Source: Clostridia bacterium
GTDB taxonomy: Bacteria > Bacillota > Clostridia > Oscillospirales > Acutalibacteraceae
Length of the DNA stretch: 34,548 nucleotides
Direction of reading: 5' to 3'
Assembly: GCA_017410585.1 (NCBI GenBank)
Contig: JAFQQM010000017.1
Coordinates: 1 to 34,548 of the forward strand
Shown here: positions 1 to 8,010 of the stretch, piece by piece
Numbering within the stretch: position 1 is the stretch's first letter
Layout of the letters: each line of letters opens with the position of its first letter
The notes under the pieces: generated by a model
The model's database searches: none
Seen by the model: only the letters and a program-made list of their open reading frames with translations
Told to the model about the DNA's origin: nothing
Translations under genes and position numbers: made by a program

Positions 1-60
1 GACTACCCCTCAGTCGGCTGCCGCCGACAGCTCCCCTGACAAGGGGAGCCGGCAAAGACT
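1..60. repeat. REP-like palindromic repeat (partial at window edge)
   Basis: Two adjacent perfect stem-loops are visible: GTCGGC/GCCGAC (13-18 with 23-28) and GCTCCCCT/AGGGGAGC (30-37 with 42-49). The string CCCTCAG...CAGCTCCCCT...AGGGGAGCC resembles dispersed intergenic palindromes that I recall as common in gut Clostridia; that is family knowledge, not a search result. It may begin upstream of the window. The following 60-125 bases contain further short inverted repeats (for example GGGC-TAT-GCCC at 113-123) and no convincing gene. Confidence 0.5.
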
Positions 61-136
61 GACAACCCATTTATGGGTGGCCGGCAACCGGTGCGTGGCT
101 GGCAGGCCAATAGGGCTATGCCCGAAAATGAAATAC

Positions 137-165
137 CCCCCCGCTATGCGGGGGGATTTTTATTT
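137..165. terminator. Bidirectional intrinsic terminator
   Basis: An 8-bp GC stem CCCCCCGC (137-144), loop TAT and GCGGGGGG (148-155) is followed on the plus strand by a T-rich run (ATTTTTATTTTT). On the minus strand it is followed by a weaker TATTTCATTTT. It sits immediately after the stop of the minus-strand SpoIID-like gene and probably ends that transcript, while also stopping plus-strand transcription arriving from outside the window. Confidence 0.75.
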
Positions 166-1668
166 TTACCAACTGGCTTTGTACAGTTGATGGGTAGATT
201 TGGCGGTGATGCAGTAGTAATGGGCGAGGATCTGGTCGTAGGTCCAGCCGTATTCGTTGGCGAAGATGGCGGCGCCGACCTGCGTATATCCCATTCCGTG
301 ACCGTGCGCCGAGACCGAAACGGTCATCGTATCGCCGCTCATATCGGTCACGACGAAGGAGGCGGATTTCCAGCCCATATAGGTGCGGACCTGATGTCCG
401 GTCAGATACACCTTGGAAGAACCGGACTTATAATACAGATTGGTCTTATCCACGTGCGCGCCCGACCAACTGGTGGCGTACAGCGGATAGCAACCGCTCT
501 TGGTATCGGCGTAGATGGTCTCGTCGAGCACCTCACCGAGCGTTGCTTTCAACTCGTCCATCGTGGTGGTCACGGTGGAGTTTAAGGTGTAACCGTATTT
601 TTCACACAGCGCGGTGGTCTCGGGGCTGAACACCGGCTGTATGTAGGAGAGATCGTAGCCGGTGTAGTTGTTGCGGGTGGTGCCTGGGCAACTGCCGGAA
701 TAGTAGGCGCAGATGGCTTCCTTGCCTTTGACGAAAATACCGATGCCCACTACCTCACCGACCGCGTCGTAGATGCGCTTGTCGTTTTTGTGTTTGAGGT
801 CGACGTCCTTGCCGGCCGGTACCCAGAAATTGTAGGTGTACTCACCGGTCTTGCGGGCCTGATAACACAGATGGGTGTAGGCCGCCACCGCCTGTGCCTT
901 CCACCCTTCGGTGGAGTTGGGGGCAAAGGAGGCTTGCCCGCATTCCGCCTTGACGATGAAGGTGAGCAACAACTGGAGGTCTTCCTTGGTCGCGTTGGTG
1001 TAGATCTTTCCGCTGTTGGTGTTTTTTACGGTCAGATCAAATTCGGAGTTGGCCTTGCCGCCGGTCTTGAGGGTCGGCGTGTATGGGGGGACGGTCACCG
1101 CTTCCAGCGTCGGACGCACCTGCGCCACCGGCGTAGCCGAGCCGGTCGGCTTGGTGGTCGAAGTCGTCGGCTTGGTCGTGGTGGTCGTGGAAGTCGTGGT
1201 GGTCTTCTTGGTGGTCGTGGTGGTCTTTTTCGTCGTTGTGGTGGTCGAAGTCGTCGGCTTGGTGGTCGAGGTGGTGGATGACGAGGTCGGGTCTTCGGCC
1301 GTCGAAGACGAACTGCCGCCGGACTCGGTGGTGGTCTCGGACGAGGCTGTGGTGGTCGAGGTGGGAAGGGTGGTAGTCTCATCCGGTGTCTGTTCGATGA
1401 TATCCCCGAGTTCGTCTTCGGTCAGCATCCCCAGTGACAACCGCCACAGCAGGTCGGCGTCCCGATCGTCTACGACGTTGTTTTGATCCAGATCGGCCGC
1501 CCCGCCGGTTGCCTGCAACAGCAAGCGCTGGTCGGCACTGTTGACGATGCCGTCGTCGTTTAGGTCACCGGACCGCCTTGGGGTCGGTTCGGCGGCGGTC
1601 GGGCAAACCGCCAGCAACAGCGCACCGACCGCTACCGCGGCGGTGATCTTGATCAGAGTGGGTCGCAT
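166..1668 (-). CDS. Dockerin-bearing SpoIID/LytB-domain cell-wall protein
   Basis: A 500-residue exported protein. A signal peptide (about 1-26) is followed by a type I dockerin-like pair of Ca-binding loops: D35-L-N-D-D-G...N...D46 and D59-L-D-Q-N...D...D70. A long Thr/Ser/Lys-rich linker (about 95-185) leads to a C-terminal SpoIID-like domain. SpoIID hallmarks are an acidic residue in KAECGQ, the WKAQAVAAYTH helix, AYYSGSCPGTT and the terminal GHGMGYTQVGAA (GHGxGxSQxGA class). SpoIID proteins are peptidoglycan lytic transglycosylases, so a role in trimming glycan strands at the surface is likely. The start is supported by AAAGGAGG upstream and by a promoter. An N-terminal dockerin on a wall enzyme is unusual and suggests attachment to a cohesin scaffold. 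The sporulation SpoIID itself lacks dockerin and linker, so this is a paralogue. Confidence 0.85.
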   Translation of the reverse strand: MRPTLIKITAAVAVGALLLAVCPTAAEPTPRRSGDLNDDGIVNSADQRLLLQATGGAADLDQNNVVDDRDADLLWRLSLGMLTEDELGDIIEQTPDETTTLPTSTTTASSETTTESGGSSSSTAEDPTSSSTTSTTKPTTSTTTTTKKTTTTTKKTTTTSTTTTTKPTTSTTKPTGSATPVAQVRPTLEAVTVPPYTPTLKTGGKANSEFDLTVKNTNSGKIYTNATKEDLQLLLTFIVKAECGQASFAPNSTEGWKAQAVAAYTHLCYQARKTGEYTYNFWVPAGKDVDLKHKNDKRIYDAVGEVVGIGIFVKGKEAICAYYSGSCPGTTRNNYTGYDLSYIQPVFSPETTALCEKYGYTLNSTVTTTMDELKATLGEVLDETIYADTKSGCYPLYATSWSGAHVDKTNLYYKSGSSKVYLTGHQVRTYMGWKSASFVVTDMSGDTMTVSVSAHGHGMGYTQVGAAIFANEYGWTYDQILAHYYCITAKSTHQLYKASW

Positions 1669-1704
1669 CCCGTGGGTCGCCTCCTTTCGAGCCTATTCAA
1701 CCCC

Positions 1705-1733
1705 ATTATACACGAAAACCGTCGTAAAATCAA
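1705..1733 (-). promoter_or_regulatory. Sigma-A-type promoter of the dockerin/SpoIID gene
   Basis: On the minus strand, -35 TTGATT (1728-1733) and -10 TATAAT (1705-1710) are separated by 17 bp. They lie about 37 bp upstream of the start codon and its AAAGGAGG site. Confidence 0.7.
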
Positions 1734-1737
1734 GGTA

Positions 1738-1768
1738 TTGCATAAAATTCCCAAGGTTGGCGTATAGT
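1738..1768 (+). promoter_or_regulatory. Candidate promoter of the D,D-carboxypeptidase gene
   Basis: TTGCAT (1738-1743) and TATAGT (1763-1768) are separated by 19 bp, slightly long for sigma-A. They lie just upstream of a GGGAGGGG ribosome binding site and the ATG at 1795, and are divergent from the promoter at 1705-1733. Confidence 0.45.
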
Positions 1769-1794
1769 ACAGTAACTAAAGGGAGGGGACTCGT

Positions 1795-3021
1795 ATGAAA
1801 CGAATGCTGAGTTGGTTACTGTCGCTGTGCCTGTTGTTGACACCGATCTGCGCACGGGCGGATTGGCTGTATGAGCAGGAGTCGGGAGAAGACCCCGAGG
1901 AACTGATCTTGGCCACCGAAGCGGAACTGTGGCAGACTTCGACGGCACCGTCGACCGCCGACGGGTTGGATATCAAAGCCAAAGGGGCGGTGCTGATGGA
2001 ACTGTCCACCGGCACGTTACTGTATGAGCAGGACAGCCACACGCCGCTGCCCATCGCGTCGGTCACGAAGGTTATGACCCTGCTGTTGGTGATGGAGGCG
2101 TTGGAGAGCGGGCGTCTGTCCACCGACGAGGTAATCACCTGCTCTGCCACCGCCGCCGCTTACGGCGGGTCGCAGATCTGGCTGGAGGAAGGGGAGCAGA
2201 TGTCGGTACACGATCTGCTCAAGGCGATCGCGGTGGTGTCCGCCAACGACGCCTGCGCGATGATCGCCGAGCATCTGTGCGGCAGTGTGGAGACGTTCGT
2301 GGTGCGGATGAACGAGCGCGCCGAGCAACTGGGAATGACCGACACGCAGTTTAAGGATTGTTGCGGGTTGGACGATACCGCCGTGTCCTCCGCCGCCGAC
2401 GTCGCGGTGATGACACGGGAACTGATGACCCATTCGGCCGTCACCACATATACCACCATCTGGATGGATACCTTGCGGGACGGGCAATCCCAACTGGTCA
2501 ACACCAATAAACTGGTACGGTATTATCAAGGTGCTACCGGTATGAAGACCGGCACCACCTCCGGTGCCGGCTACTGCCTCTCCGCCACCGCCGAGCGGGA
2601 TGGGGTGGCGCTTTGTGCCGTGGTACTGGGATGCGATACCACCGACAACCGCTTTGCGGGGGCGCGTCAACTGCTGGACTACGGCTTTGCCCATTATACC
2701 GTTTATACCCCGTCGGTCGACGTCGGGCAATTGACGCCGGTGCCGGTGCTTCACGGGGAAGAGCCGGAGACGGCCTTGACCGTCCGCCCGATGCAACCGC
2801 TGTTGCTCAAAAAAGGGGAAGAGTCGCTGGTCGGCTATCGGGTGACCTTGGCGGAAAACGTCGAAGCGCCGGTGCTGGAAGGGCAGACGGTCGGCAAGGT
2901 GGAGGTGTTGCTGGGGGAGGCGACCCACGCCACCTACCCGATCTTGAGTGCCGGCGAGGTCAAGCGGCTGACCGTCGGTAAGGCGTTTGGCTGGCTGTTG
3001 CAGGCACTTGTCGGCGGATAA
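1795..3021 (+). CDS. D-alanyl-D-alanine carboxypeptidase (DacF/PBP5 type, S11 family)
   Basis: A 408-residue low-molecular-weight penicillin-binding protein that trims the terminal D-Ala from peptidoglycan stem peptides. A signal peptide covers about 1-22 (hydrophobic core, then ICARA-D). All three active-site motifs are present: S89-V-T-K92, S149-A-N151 and K251-T-G253. The C-terminal part (about 300-390) fits the beta-rich PBP5 C-terminal domain and the last residues (GKAFGWLLQALVGG) could form an amphipathic membrane anchor. The strong GGGAGGGG site fixes the start. In spore formers this family includes DacF of the forespore, but nothing here shows sporulation control. Confidence 0.92.
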   Translation: MKRMLSWLLSLCLLLTPICARADWLYEQESGEDPEELILATEAELWQTSTAPSTADGLDIKAKGAVLMELSTGTLLYEQDSHTPLPIASVTKVMTLLLVMEALESGRLSTDEVITCSATAAAYGGSQIWLEEGEQMSVHDLLKAIAVVSANDACAMIAEHLCGSVETFVVRMNERAEQLGMTDTQFKDCCGLDDTAVSSAADVAVMTRELMTHSAVTTYTTIWMDTLRDGQSQLVNTNKLVRYYQGATGMKTGTTSGAGYCLSATAERDGVALCAVVLGCDTTDNRFAGARQLLDYGFAHYTVYTPSVDVGQLTPVPVLHGEEPETALTVRPMQPLLLKKGEESLVGYRVTLAENVEAPVLEGQTVGKVEVLLGEATHATYPILSAGEVKRLTVGKAFGWLLQALVGG

Positions 3022-3042
3022 GGGCCTTTTCGACAGAAAACG

Positions 3043-3066
3043 AGCGGAAACTTTTCTCGCTTTTTT
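3043..3066 (+). terminator. Weak possible terminator
   Basis: A short AGCG...CGCT stem (3043-3046 with 3058-3061) is followed directly by T6. The stem is only 4 bp, so the call is weak. Confidence 0.3.
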
Positions 3067-3087
3067 GAAAAAACTGCTTAAAAACAG

Positions 3088-3116
3088 TTGCAAAATCTTT
3101 CGGAATATAGTACAAT
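3088..3116 (+). promoter_or_regulatory. Promoter of pgi
   Basis: TTGCAA (3088-3093), a 17-bp spacer and TACAAT (3111-3116) form a good sigma-A promoter about 50 bp upstream of the pgi start. Confidence 0.75.
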
Positions 3117-3168
3117 AAGACCATAAATACACAGGTCGGTGACCTGTAAGGCAAGGAGTGAATGTAGT

Positions 3169-4500
3169 ATGGTGACCTTTGATGCTCGTTACGCGGCACC
3201 TTTTGTCCGTGAACACGAATGGGCGGGTCTGCAAAACGCCGTCACTGCGGCGCATGAGACGCTGACCGCCGGCAACGGTGCAGGTAACGATTTTCTGGGT
3301 TGGGTGACGTTGCCCACCAACTACGATAAAGAAGAGTTCGCCCGTATCAAAGCGGCGGCGGCTCGAATGAAAGAAGATACAGACATCCTCGTTGTGATCG
3401 GCATCGGCGGGTCTTATCTCGGTGCGCGTGCGGCCATCGAGTTTTTGAAATCCCCGTATTATAACGCCAAGCCGAAGGACACGCCGGATGTCTATTTTTG
3501 CGGCAACAGCATCAGTTCGACGGCGTTGCAAGACCTGTTGGATATCTGTGAAGGCAAGCGCGTTTCGGTCAACGTGATCTCCAAATCCGGTACCACGACC
3601 GAGCCGGCTATCGCCTTCCGTGTGTTCCGTGCGTATCTGGAAAAGACGGTCGGCGTGGAGGAAGCCCGCCGCCGCATCTACGTGACCACCGATAAAGCCC
3701 GCGGTACGCTCAAGGGCTTGGCCGATCGCGAAGGCTACGAGACCTTCGTCGTGCCGGATGACGTCGGCGGCCGCTTCTCGGTGCTGACGGCGGTCGGTCT
3801 GTTGCCGATCGCTGCCGCCGGTTGCGATATCGACGCGCTGATGGAAGGCGCGGCGTTGGCGCAGAAGGAACTGTGCGATCCCGATATTGAGAAAAACGCT
3901 TGCTACCGCTACGCCGCGGCGCGTCAGTTGATGCTGCGCAAGGGCCGTGCGGTGGAACTGATGGTCTCGTACGAGCCGAACGTCACCATGCTCAACGAAT
4001 GGTGGAAGCAGTTGTACGGCGAGAGCGAAGGCAAGGACGGCAAGGGTCTGTTCCCCGGTTCGGTGGTGTTCTCCACTGACCTGCATTCGCTGGGTCAGTT
4101 CGTGCAAGACGGTGCGAATATCCTATTTGAGACCGTGATGAATTTTGAGAAACCGCAACGTGAGTTTGTGATCGCCGAAGATCCCGAAAACGTTGACGGA
4201 TTGAATTTCCTCACCGGCAAGAGCATGGCGGAGGTCAACCGCAAGGCGTTTCTCGGCACCGTGCTGGCGCACGCGGACGGCGGCACGCCGACTTTCGTGC
4301 TAAACGTAGCGGATATGCAGGAAAAATCGCTCGGATATCTCATTTATTTCTTCGAGAAAGCCTGCGCCATCTCCGGCTATATGCTGGGTGTCAACCCGTT
4401 TGACCAACCGGGAGTGGAGAGTTACAAGAAAAATATGTTTGCCCTGCTGGGTAAACCCGGCTACGAGTCGGAAAAAGAAGCGTTGGAAGCGCGTCTGTGA
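3169..4500 (+). CDS. pgi: Glucose-6-phosphate isomerase
   Basis: A 443-residue enzyme that interconverts glucose 6-phosphate and fructose 6-phosphate in glycolysis and gluconeogenesis. Family landmarks are GIGGS at 78-82, SKSGTTTEP in the middle, the long hydrophobic GLLPIAAAG and the C-terminal [14 protein letters not shown] signature. Length matches the roughly 450-residue Firmicutes form. I chose the ATG at 3169 because AAGGAG lies 10 bases upstream; an in-frame GTG at 3139 would place the start before that site. A promoter precedes it and the next gene follows after 63 bases, so it may be the first gene of a short operon. Confidence 0.96.
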   Translation: MVTFDARYAAPFVREHEWAGLQNAVTAAHETLTAGNGAGNDFLGWVTLPTNYDKEEFARIKAAAARMKEDTDILVVIGIGGSYLGARAAIEFLKSPYYNAKPKDTPDVYFCGNSISSTALQDLLDICEGKRVSVNVISKSGTTTEPAIAFRVFRAYLEKTVGVEEARRRIYVTTDKARGTLKGLADREGYETFVVPDDVGGRFSVLTAVGLLPIAAAGCDIDALMEGAALAQKELCDPDIEKNACYRYAAARQLMLRKGRAVELMVSYEPNVTMLNEWWKQLYGESEGKDGKGLFPGSVVFSTDLHSLGQFVQDGANILFETVMNFEKPQREFVIAEDPENVDGLNFLTGKSMAEVNRKAFLGTVLAHADGGTPTFVLNVADMQEKSLGYLIYFFEKACAISGYMLGVNPFDQPGVESYKKNMFALLGKPGYESEKEALEARL

Positions 4501-4563
4501 TGCGTTGACATAAAACCCTATGCGGCGGGCAGCCGCAAAAACATAAAAACGGAGGAAAAAACT

Positions 4564-4980
4564 ATGTTGACTATTTTGCTTGGTAAAAAGGGTACCGGTA
4601 AGACCAAAAAGTTGCTGGAGTTGTGCGCTGCGGCGACCGAGTCTTCCAACGGTGTCGTTGTATTTATTGAGAAGGATAACACCCTGACGTTAGGCCTCAG
4701 CCATAAGACCCGTCTCGCCTGCGCGGACGAGTACGGCATCTTCGGCTTTGCCTCGCTGTACGGCTATATCGCCGGTATGTGCTCGGCCAACTACGACGTG
4801 ACCGACGTGTACGTCGATTCCACCATGAAGATCGGCGGCGGCGATCTCGCTTCGCTGGAGGGCTTTGTGGATAAGTTGGCGAAACTGTCCGATCAGCTCA
4901 ACATCAACGTGACGCTGTCTGTCTCGGCGGATATCTCCGAGGTGCCGGCGGACGTCAAGACCTTTATCCAGGAACTGTAA
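4564..4980 (+). CDS. Small P-loop NTP-binding protein, function unknown
   Basis: A 138-residue cytosolic protein with a clear Walker A motif, G7-K-K-G-T-G-K-T14, right at the N-terminus, and an aspartate at the end of a hydrophobic strand (VTDVYVDST) that may act as Walker B. Similar short ATP-binding proteins occur widely in Clostridia and are sometimes labelled PilT-like, but there are no pili genes here and the protein is far too short to be a PilT motor. It has a GGAGG site and lies 17 bases before the F420-ligase-like gene, so the two are probably co-transcribed. A 6-bp stem-loop (TGCGGC/GCCGCA, 4521-4537) lies in its leader. Function is not deducible. Confidence 0.7.
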   Translation: MLTILLGKKGTGKTKKLLELCAAATESSNGVVVFIEKDNTLTLGLSHKTRLACADEYGIFGFASLYGYIAGMCSANYDVTDVYVDSTMKIGGGDLASLEGFVDKLAKLSDQLNINVTLSVSADISEVPADVKTFIQEL

Positions 4981-4997
4981 AGGAAGCGAAAAACGCT

Positions 4998-5744
4998 ATG
5001 AATCCGAATGCTGAAAACCTGAATACCGGCCGCCCTGCCGAGGTGGAAAACGGGGTCACCGTCTTTGCGCGTGACGATCGCACCGTCGGCGGCGTGACCT
5101 ATACCTGCAAGGCGATCCATACCCATTTTGTGGAACGCGGCGAGGATTACGTGGGGCTGTTCCGGCAGTACGTGTTGCCCATCTGGCAGGAGGGGGATAT
5201 CGTCTTCTCCAGCGAAAAGGTGGCGGCGATGTGTCAGGATAACACCGTCCAGATGTCGGACGTGAAGTTGGGTTTTTGGGCGAAATTTCTCTCGAAATTT
5301 GCCACCCGCACCACCGCCGGCATCGGTATGGACGAGCCGTACAAACTGCAACTTGCCATCAATATGAAGGGCTTGCCGCGTATCTTGTGGGCGGCGATCG
5401 CCGGCGCGGTCTGCCGTCTGTTCGGTCGCCGCGGTGTGTTCTATGAGATCGCCGGTCAGGACGTGGCAGGCATCGACGGGTTCTACAGCCATTCGTCGTT
5501 TGAGGTGTACCACACGATGGCGGTGCTGATGCCGGAAAATCCGGAGGCACTGTGCCGGAAGGTGTATGAGGAAACGGGTGTCAGTACCGTGCTGGTGGAT
5601 GCCAACGACATCAATCAGGAACTGCTGGCTACCTCGCCGGATCTGGCTGACCGTGACCCGAAGGAATTGCTGGATCTTATCCGCGACAACCCTGCCGGTC
5701 AGGACGACGAGTTGACCCCCTTCATCCTTATCCGGAAAAAGTGA
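4998..5744 (+). CDS. Coenzyme F420-0:L-glutamate ligase-like (CofE family) protein
   Basis: A 248-residue protein that I recognise as the clostridial branch of the F420-0:gamma-glutamyl ligase family, from GIGMDEPYKLQLAINMKGLPR, the GVFYEIAG...VAGIDGF block and the N-terminal WQEGDIVFSSEKVAAM. True CofE adds glutamates to coenzyme F420. No other F420 biosynthesis gene is visible in this window, and most Clostridia lack F420, so the substrate may be different. The segment LPRILWAAIAGAVCRLFG is hydrophobic but does not look like a classic anchor. The AAAGGA site overlaps the stop of the preceding gene, indicating coupling. A terminator follows. Confidence 0.72.
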   Translation: MNPNAENLNTGRPAEVENGVTVFARDDRTVGGVTYTCKAIHTHFVERGEDYVGLFRQYVLPIWQEGDIVFSSEKVAAMCQDNTVQMSDVKLGFWAKFLSKFATRTTAGIGMDEPYKLQLAINMKGLPRILWAAIAGAVCRLFGRRGVFYEIAGQDVAGIDGFYSHSSFEVYHTMAVLMPENPEALCRKVYEETGVSTVLVDANDINQELLATSPDLADRDPKELLDLIRDNPAGQDDELTPFILIRKK

Positions 5745-5751
5745 TCATTAG

Positions 5752-5786
5752 GCGATCCCGATGCGCTGGCGGCGGGATCGCTTTTT
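5752..5786 (+). terminator. Intrinsic terminator after the F420-ligase-like gene
   Basis: Perfect 9-bp stem GCGATCCCG (5752-5760) with CGGGATCGC (5773-5781), followed by T5. Confidence 0.85.
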
Positions 5787-5843
5787 GTTCAAATTACACG
5801 GAAAAGCCGCTTTTATTCTAATATAAAAAGTTAGAAAAACCAC

Positions 5844-5872
5844 TTGACAACGGCGGCAGGGTAGTTTATAAT
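5844..5872 (+). promoter_or_regulatory. Full-consensus sigma-A promoter for yceD-rpmF
   Basis: TTGACA (5844-5849), a 17-bp spacer and TATAAT (5867-5872) match the consensus exactly. The start codon of the YceD gene is only 26 bases after the -10 box, so the leader is short. Such a strong promoter fits a ribosomal protein operon. Confidence 0.9.
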
Positions 5873-5897
5873 ATTTGGCGTATCTGAGGTGTTTGAC

Positions 5898-6401
5898 ATG
5901 AAATGGAACGTGAGAACGCTCTTTACAGAGGAGCGAGAGAAACTGGTCATCCAAGACACGCTCGATCTATCGGGGATGGAATGGAGTGGCGAGTATCCTT
6001 TCGCGAAGCCGGTTATTGTGTCCGGCACTGTCACCGGTGCCGGCGGTATCGTCGTACTGCGCTGTACTGTGGAGTATACGTTCGAAGGTTCCTGCGACCG
6101 TTGTCTGGCCCGCTTTTCCCGAGGCGGCAAGTTGGAAACGGAGCACTTGTTGATCTTATCGGATGAGGACAGTGAAGACGAGAATGCGATTCTGCTGGAT
6201 GATTCGTATCTGTTGGATCTGGACGACGTCATACAGGCCGATTTATGGCTGGAAATGCCGATGAAGAGCCTGTGTAAGCCTGACTGCAAGGGGCTTTGCC
6301 ACCAATGCGGACAGGACTTAAACGCCGGTGCGTGTTCCTGCTCTGGCAAAGAGGTGGATCCCCGACTGGCGGCTCTGCGGCAATTTCTTACAAACGACTG
6401 A
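5898..6401 (+). CDS. yceD: YceD/DUF177 family protein
   Basis: A 167-residue protein, almost always found just upstream of rpmF, as here. Family knowledge links it to 23S rRNA accumulation or processing. Visible hallmarks are CDRC near the middle and a C-terminal Cys cluster (CKPDCKGLCHQCGQDLN...CSC), which probably binds a metal. The acidic stretch SDEDSEDENAIL lies between them. I chose ATG 5898 because GAGG at 5886-5889 is well spaced from it; the in-frame GTG at 5889 would overlap that site. The gap to rpmF is 24 bases. Confidence 0.88.
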   Translation: MKWNVRTLFTEEREKLVIQDTLDLSGMEWSGEYPFAKPVIVSGTVTGAGGIVVLRCTVEYTFEGSCDRCLARFSRGGKLETEHLLILSDEDSEDENAILLDDSYLLDLDDVIQADLWLEMPMKSLCKPDCKGLCHQCGQDLNAGACSCSGKEVDPRLAALRQFLTND

Positions 6402-6425
6402 AAACAATTTAAGGAGGTTACGAAA

Positions 6426-6617
6426 ATGGCCGTTCCGAAGAGAAAAGTTTCGAAAGCGCGTCGTGACAAGCGTCGCAACAATCTGTGGAAGATGGATGCT
6501 CCGTCGCTGATGAAGTGCCCGAACTGCGGCGCTTATAAGCGCACGCACCGTCTTTGCCCGGCTTGCGGTTACTACAATGGCCGCGAGGTGGTCAAGGTCG
6601 AAAAGGCGGAAGCCTGA
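6426..6617 (+). CDS. rpmF: 50S ribosomal protein L32
   Basis: A 63-residue basic protein beginning [17 protein letters not shown], the canonical L32 N-terminus. It has a zinc-ribbon pair CPNCG and CPACG, so this is the zinc-binding form. The ribosome binding site TAAGGAGG is strong. Co-transcribed with yceD and followed by a terminator. Confidence 0.97.
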   Translation: MAVPKRKVSKARRDKRRNNLWKMDAPSLMKCPNCGAYKRTHRLCPACGYYNGREVVKVEKAEA

Positions 6618-6631
6618 TCGCACGCTGTGTA

Positions 6632-6668
6632 AGGGGTGGTGGAGTATATCCATCACCCCTCTTTTTTT
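6632..6668 (+). terminator. Intrinsic terminator after rpmF
   Basis: A 12-bp stem AGGGGTGGTGGA with TCCATCACCCCT (one G-T wobble) around a short loop is followed by CTTTTTTT. No clear promoter lies between it and the radical SAM gene, so partial read-through is possible. Confidence 0.85.
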
Positions 6669-6699
6669 GAAAATTCAAGGGAAAAGGAGGGAAGATCGA

Positions 6700-7995
6700 A
6701 TGGTCAGGATCGACGGGATCGCGGCGGGAAGTGCCGCCGAAAAAGCCAAACTGCAAGCCGGTGATACGTTGCTTCGCATCAATGGGCACGATATCGAAGA
6801 CGTGTTGGATTATCGGTTTTTCCTCCCCGATACCAAACTCAAACTGGAGGTGCAGACCGCCGGCGGCGGTAAGCGCACCGTCCGCATCCGCAAGGCGGAA
6901 TACGAGGAGATCGGGCTGGAGTTTTCCTCCTACCTGATGGACGAACAGCATACCTGCCGGAACAAATGCATTTTTTGTTTTATCGACCAGATGCCGGCGG
7001 GGATGCGGGATACACTATACGTAAAGGACGACGACAGCCGTCTGTCCTTTCTGTTTGGCAACTATATCACGCTGACCAATCTGACCGAGCACGAACTTTC
7101 CCGTATCATCGAGATGCATATCAGTCCGGTCAACGTGTCGGTGCATACCACCGATCCGGCGTTGCGTTGCAAGATGATGAACAACCGCTTTGCGGGTGAC
7201 AGCCTGCGGCACCTGCGCCGTTTGGCGGATGCGGGCATTCAGATCAATGCCCAGATGGTGCTTTGTCCCGATTGGAACGACGGGGAACAACTGACCCGCA
7301 CCATGCAGGATCTCAAGGCGTATTATCCGGCGGTGCAGAGCGTGGCCGCCGTGCCGGTGGGACTGACCAAGTACCGCGAAGGGCTCACGCCGCTGTCGCT
7401 GTTTACGGCGGAGCAGGCGGCGGATGTCATCGATCGGATGGAAGCCATGGGAGACGAGATGGAAGCGGCCGGCAAACCGCGTCTGTTCTACCCGTCGGAT
7501 GAATTCTATCTCACCGCCGGCCGTCCGCTTCCGCCGGCGGCATTCTACGCCGATTTCGTGCAATGGGAAAACGGCGTGGGGATGATCTCGCTGTTGCGGG
7601 AACAGTTTACCTCGGCGCTGTCGCTGTGCGACGAGCAACCGAAGGGCTCGCGCCTGACCATCGCCACCGGCGTGCTGGCGGCACCCGAACTGCAACGTCT
7701 CTGCTTGCTGGCCAAAGAGCATTGGCCGCAACTGCAAGTGGAGGTCAAGGCGATCAAAAACGAATTTTTCGGGGAGAGCATCACGGTCGCCGGTCTGGTG
7801 ACCGGTCGGGATATCATCCGTCAGTTGGACGGCATCGAGACCGACTACCTGCTCATTCCCTCTTGTATGCTGCGTCACGAACAGGATCTGTTTTTGGATG
7901 ATACCACCCCGCAGCAGGTGGGCGAAGCGTTGAACGCGAAAGTGACCGTTGTCGGGGAAGACGGCGGCGACCTGTTGGATGCTTTGCTTTTGTGA
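6700..7995 (+). CDS. DUF512-type radical SAM protein with N-terminal PDZ domain
   Basis: A 431-residue cytosolic protein. Residues 1-65 resemble a PDZ domain (IAAGSAAEKAKLQAGDTLLRING). The cluster C86-R-N-K-C90-I-F-C93 is a radical SAM CxxxCxxC motif for a 4Fe-4S cluster. The C-terminal part carries the DUF512 block (FYPSDEFYLTAGRPLP and the late Gly/hydrophobic segments). Family members sit beside der in many Firmicutes, as here, but their reaction is not established. I placed the start at ATG 6700 because AAAAGGAGG lies 9 bases upstream; the longer frame extends back through the terminator and into rpmF. The next gene begins 15 bases after its stop. Confidence 0.88.
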   Translation: MVRIDGIAAGSAAEKAKLQAGDTLLRINGHDIEDVLDYRFFLPDTKLKLEVQTAGGGKRTVRIRKAEYEEIGLEFSSYLMDEQHTCRNKCIFCFIDQMPAGMRDTLYVKDDDSRLSFLFGNYITLTNLTEHELSRIIEMHISPVNVSVHTTDPALRCKMMNNRFAGDSLRHLRRLADAGIQINAQMVLCPDWNDGEQLTRTMQDLKAYYPAVQSVAAVPVGLTKYREGLTPLSLFTAEQAADVIDRMEAMGDEMEAAGKPRLFYPSDEFYLTAGRPLPPAAFYADFVQWENGVGMISLLREQFTSALSLCDEQPKGSRLTIATGVLAAPELQRLCLLAKEHWPQLQVEVKAIKNEFFGESITVAGLVTGRDIIRQLDGIETDYLLIPSCMLRHEQDLFLDDTTPQQVGEALNAKVTVVGEDGGDLLDALLL

Positions 7996-8010
7996 GAAAA
8001 GGAGACGCTT

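Noticed and set aside
1016-1486. Plus-strand Val-rich open frame
   Set aside because: It is the antisense of the Thr-rich linker of the dockerin protein; poly-Val is the reverse reading of ACC/ACG codons.
2017-4107. A 696-codon minus-strand open frame
   Set aside because: It is antisense to the carboxypeptidase and pgi genes and reads through their intergenic promoter. It is rich in His, Arg and Gln and shows no domain.
4564-4980. Small P-loop protein as a PilT twitching-motility ATPase
   Set aside because: At 138 residues it lacks the PilT hexameric ATPase motifs and there are no pilus genes nearby.
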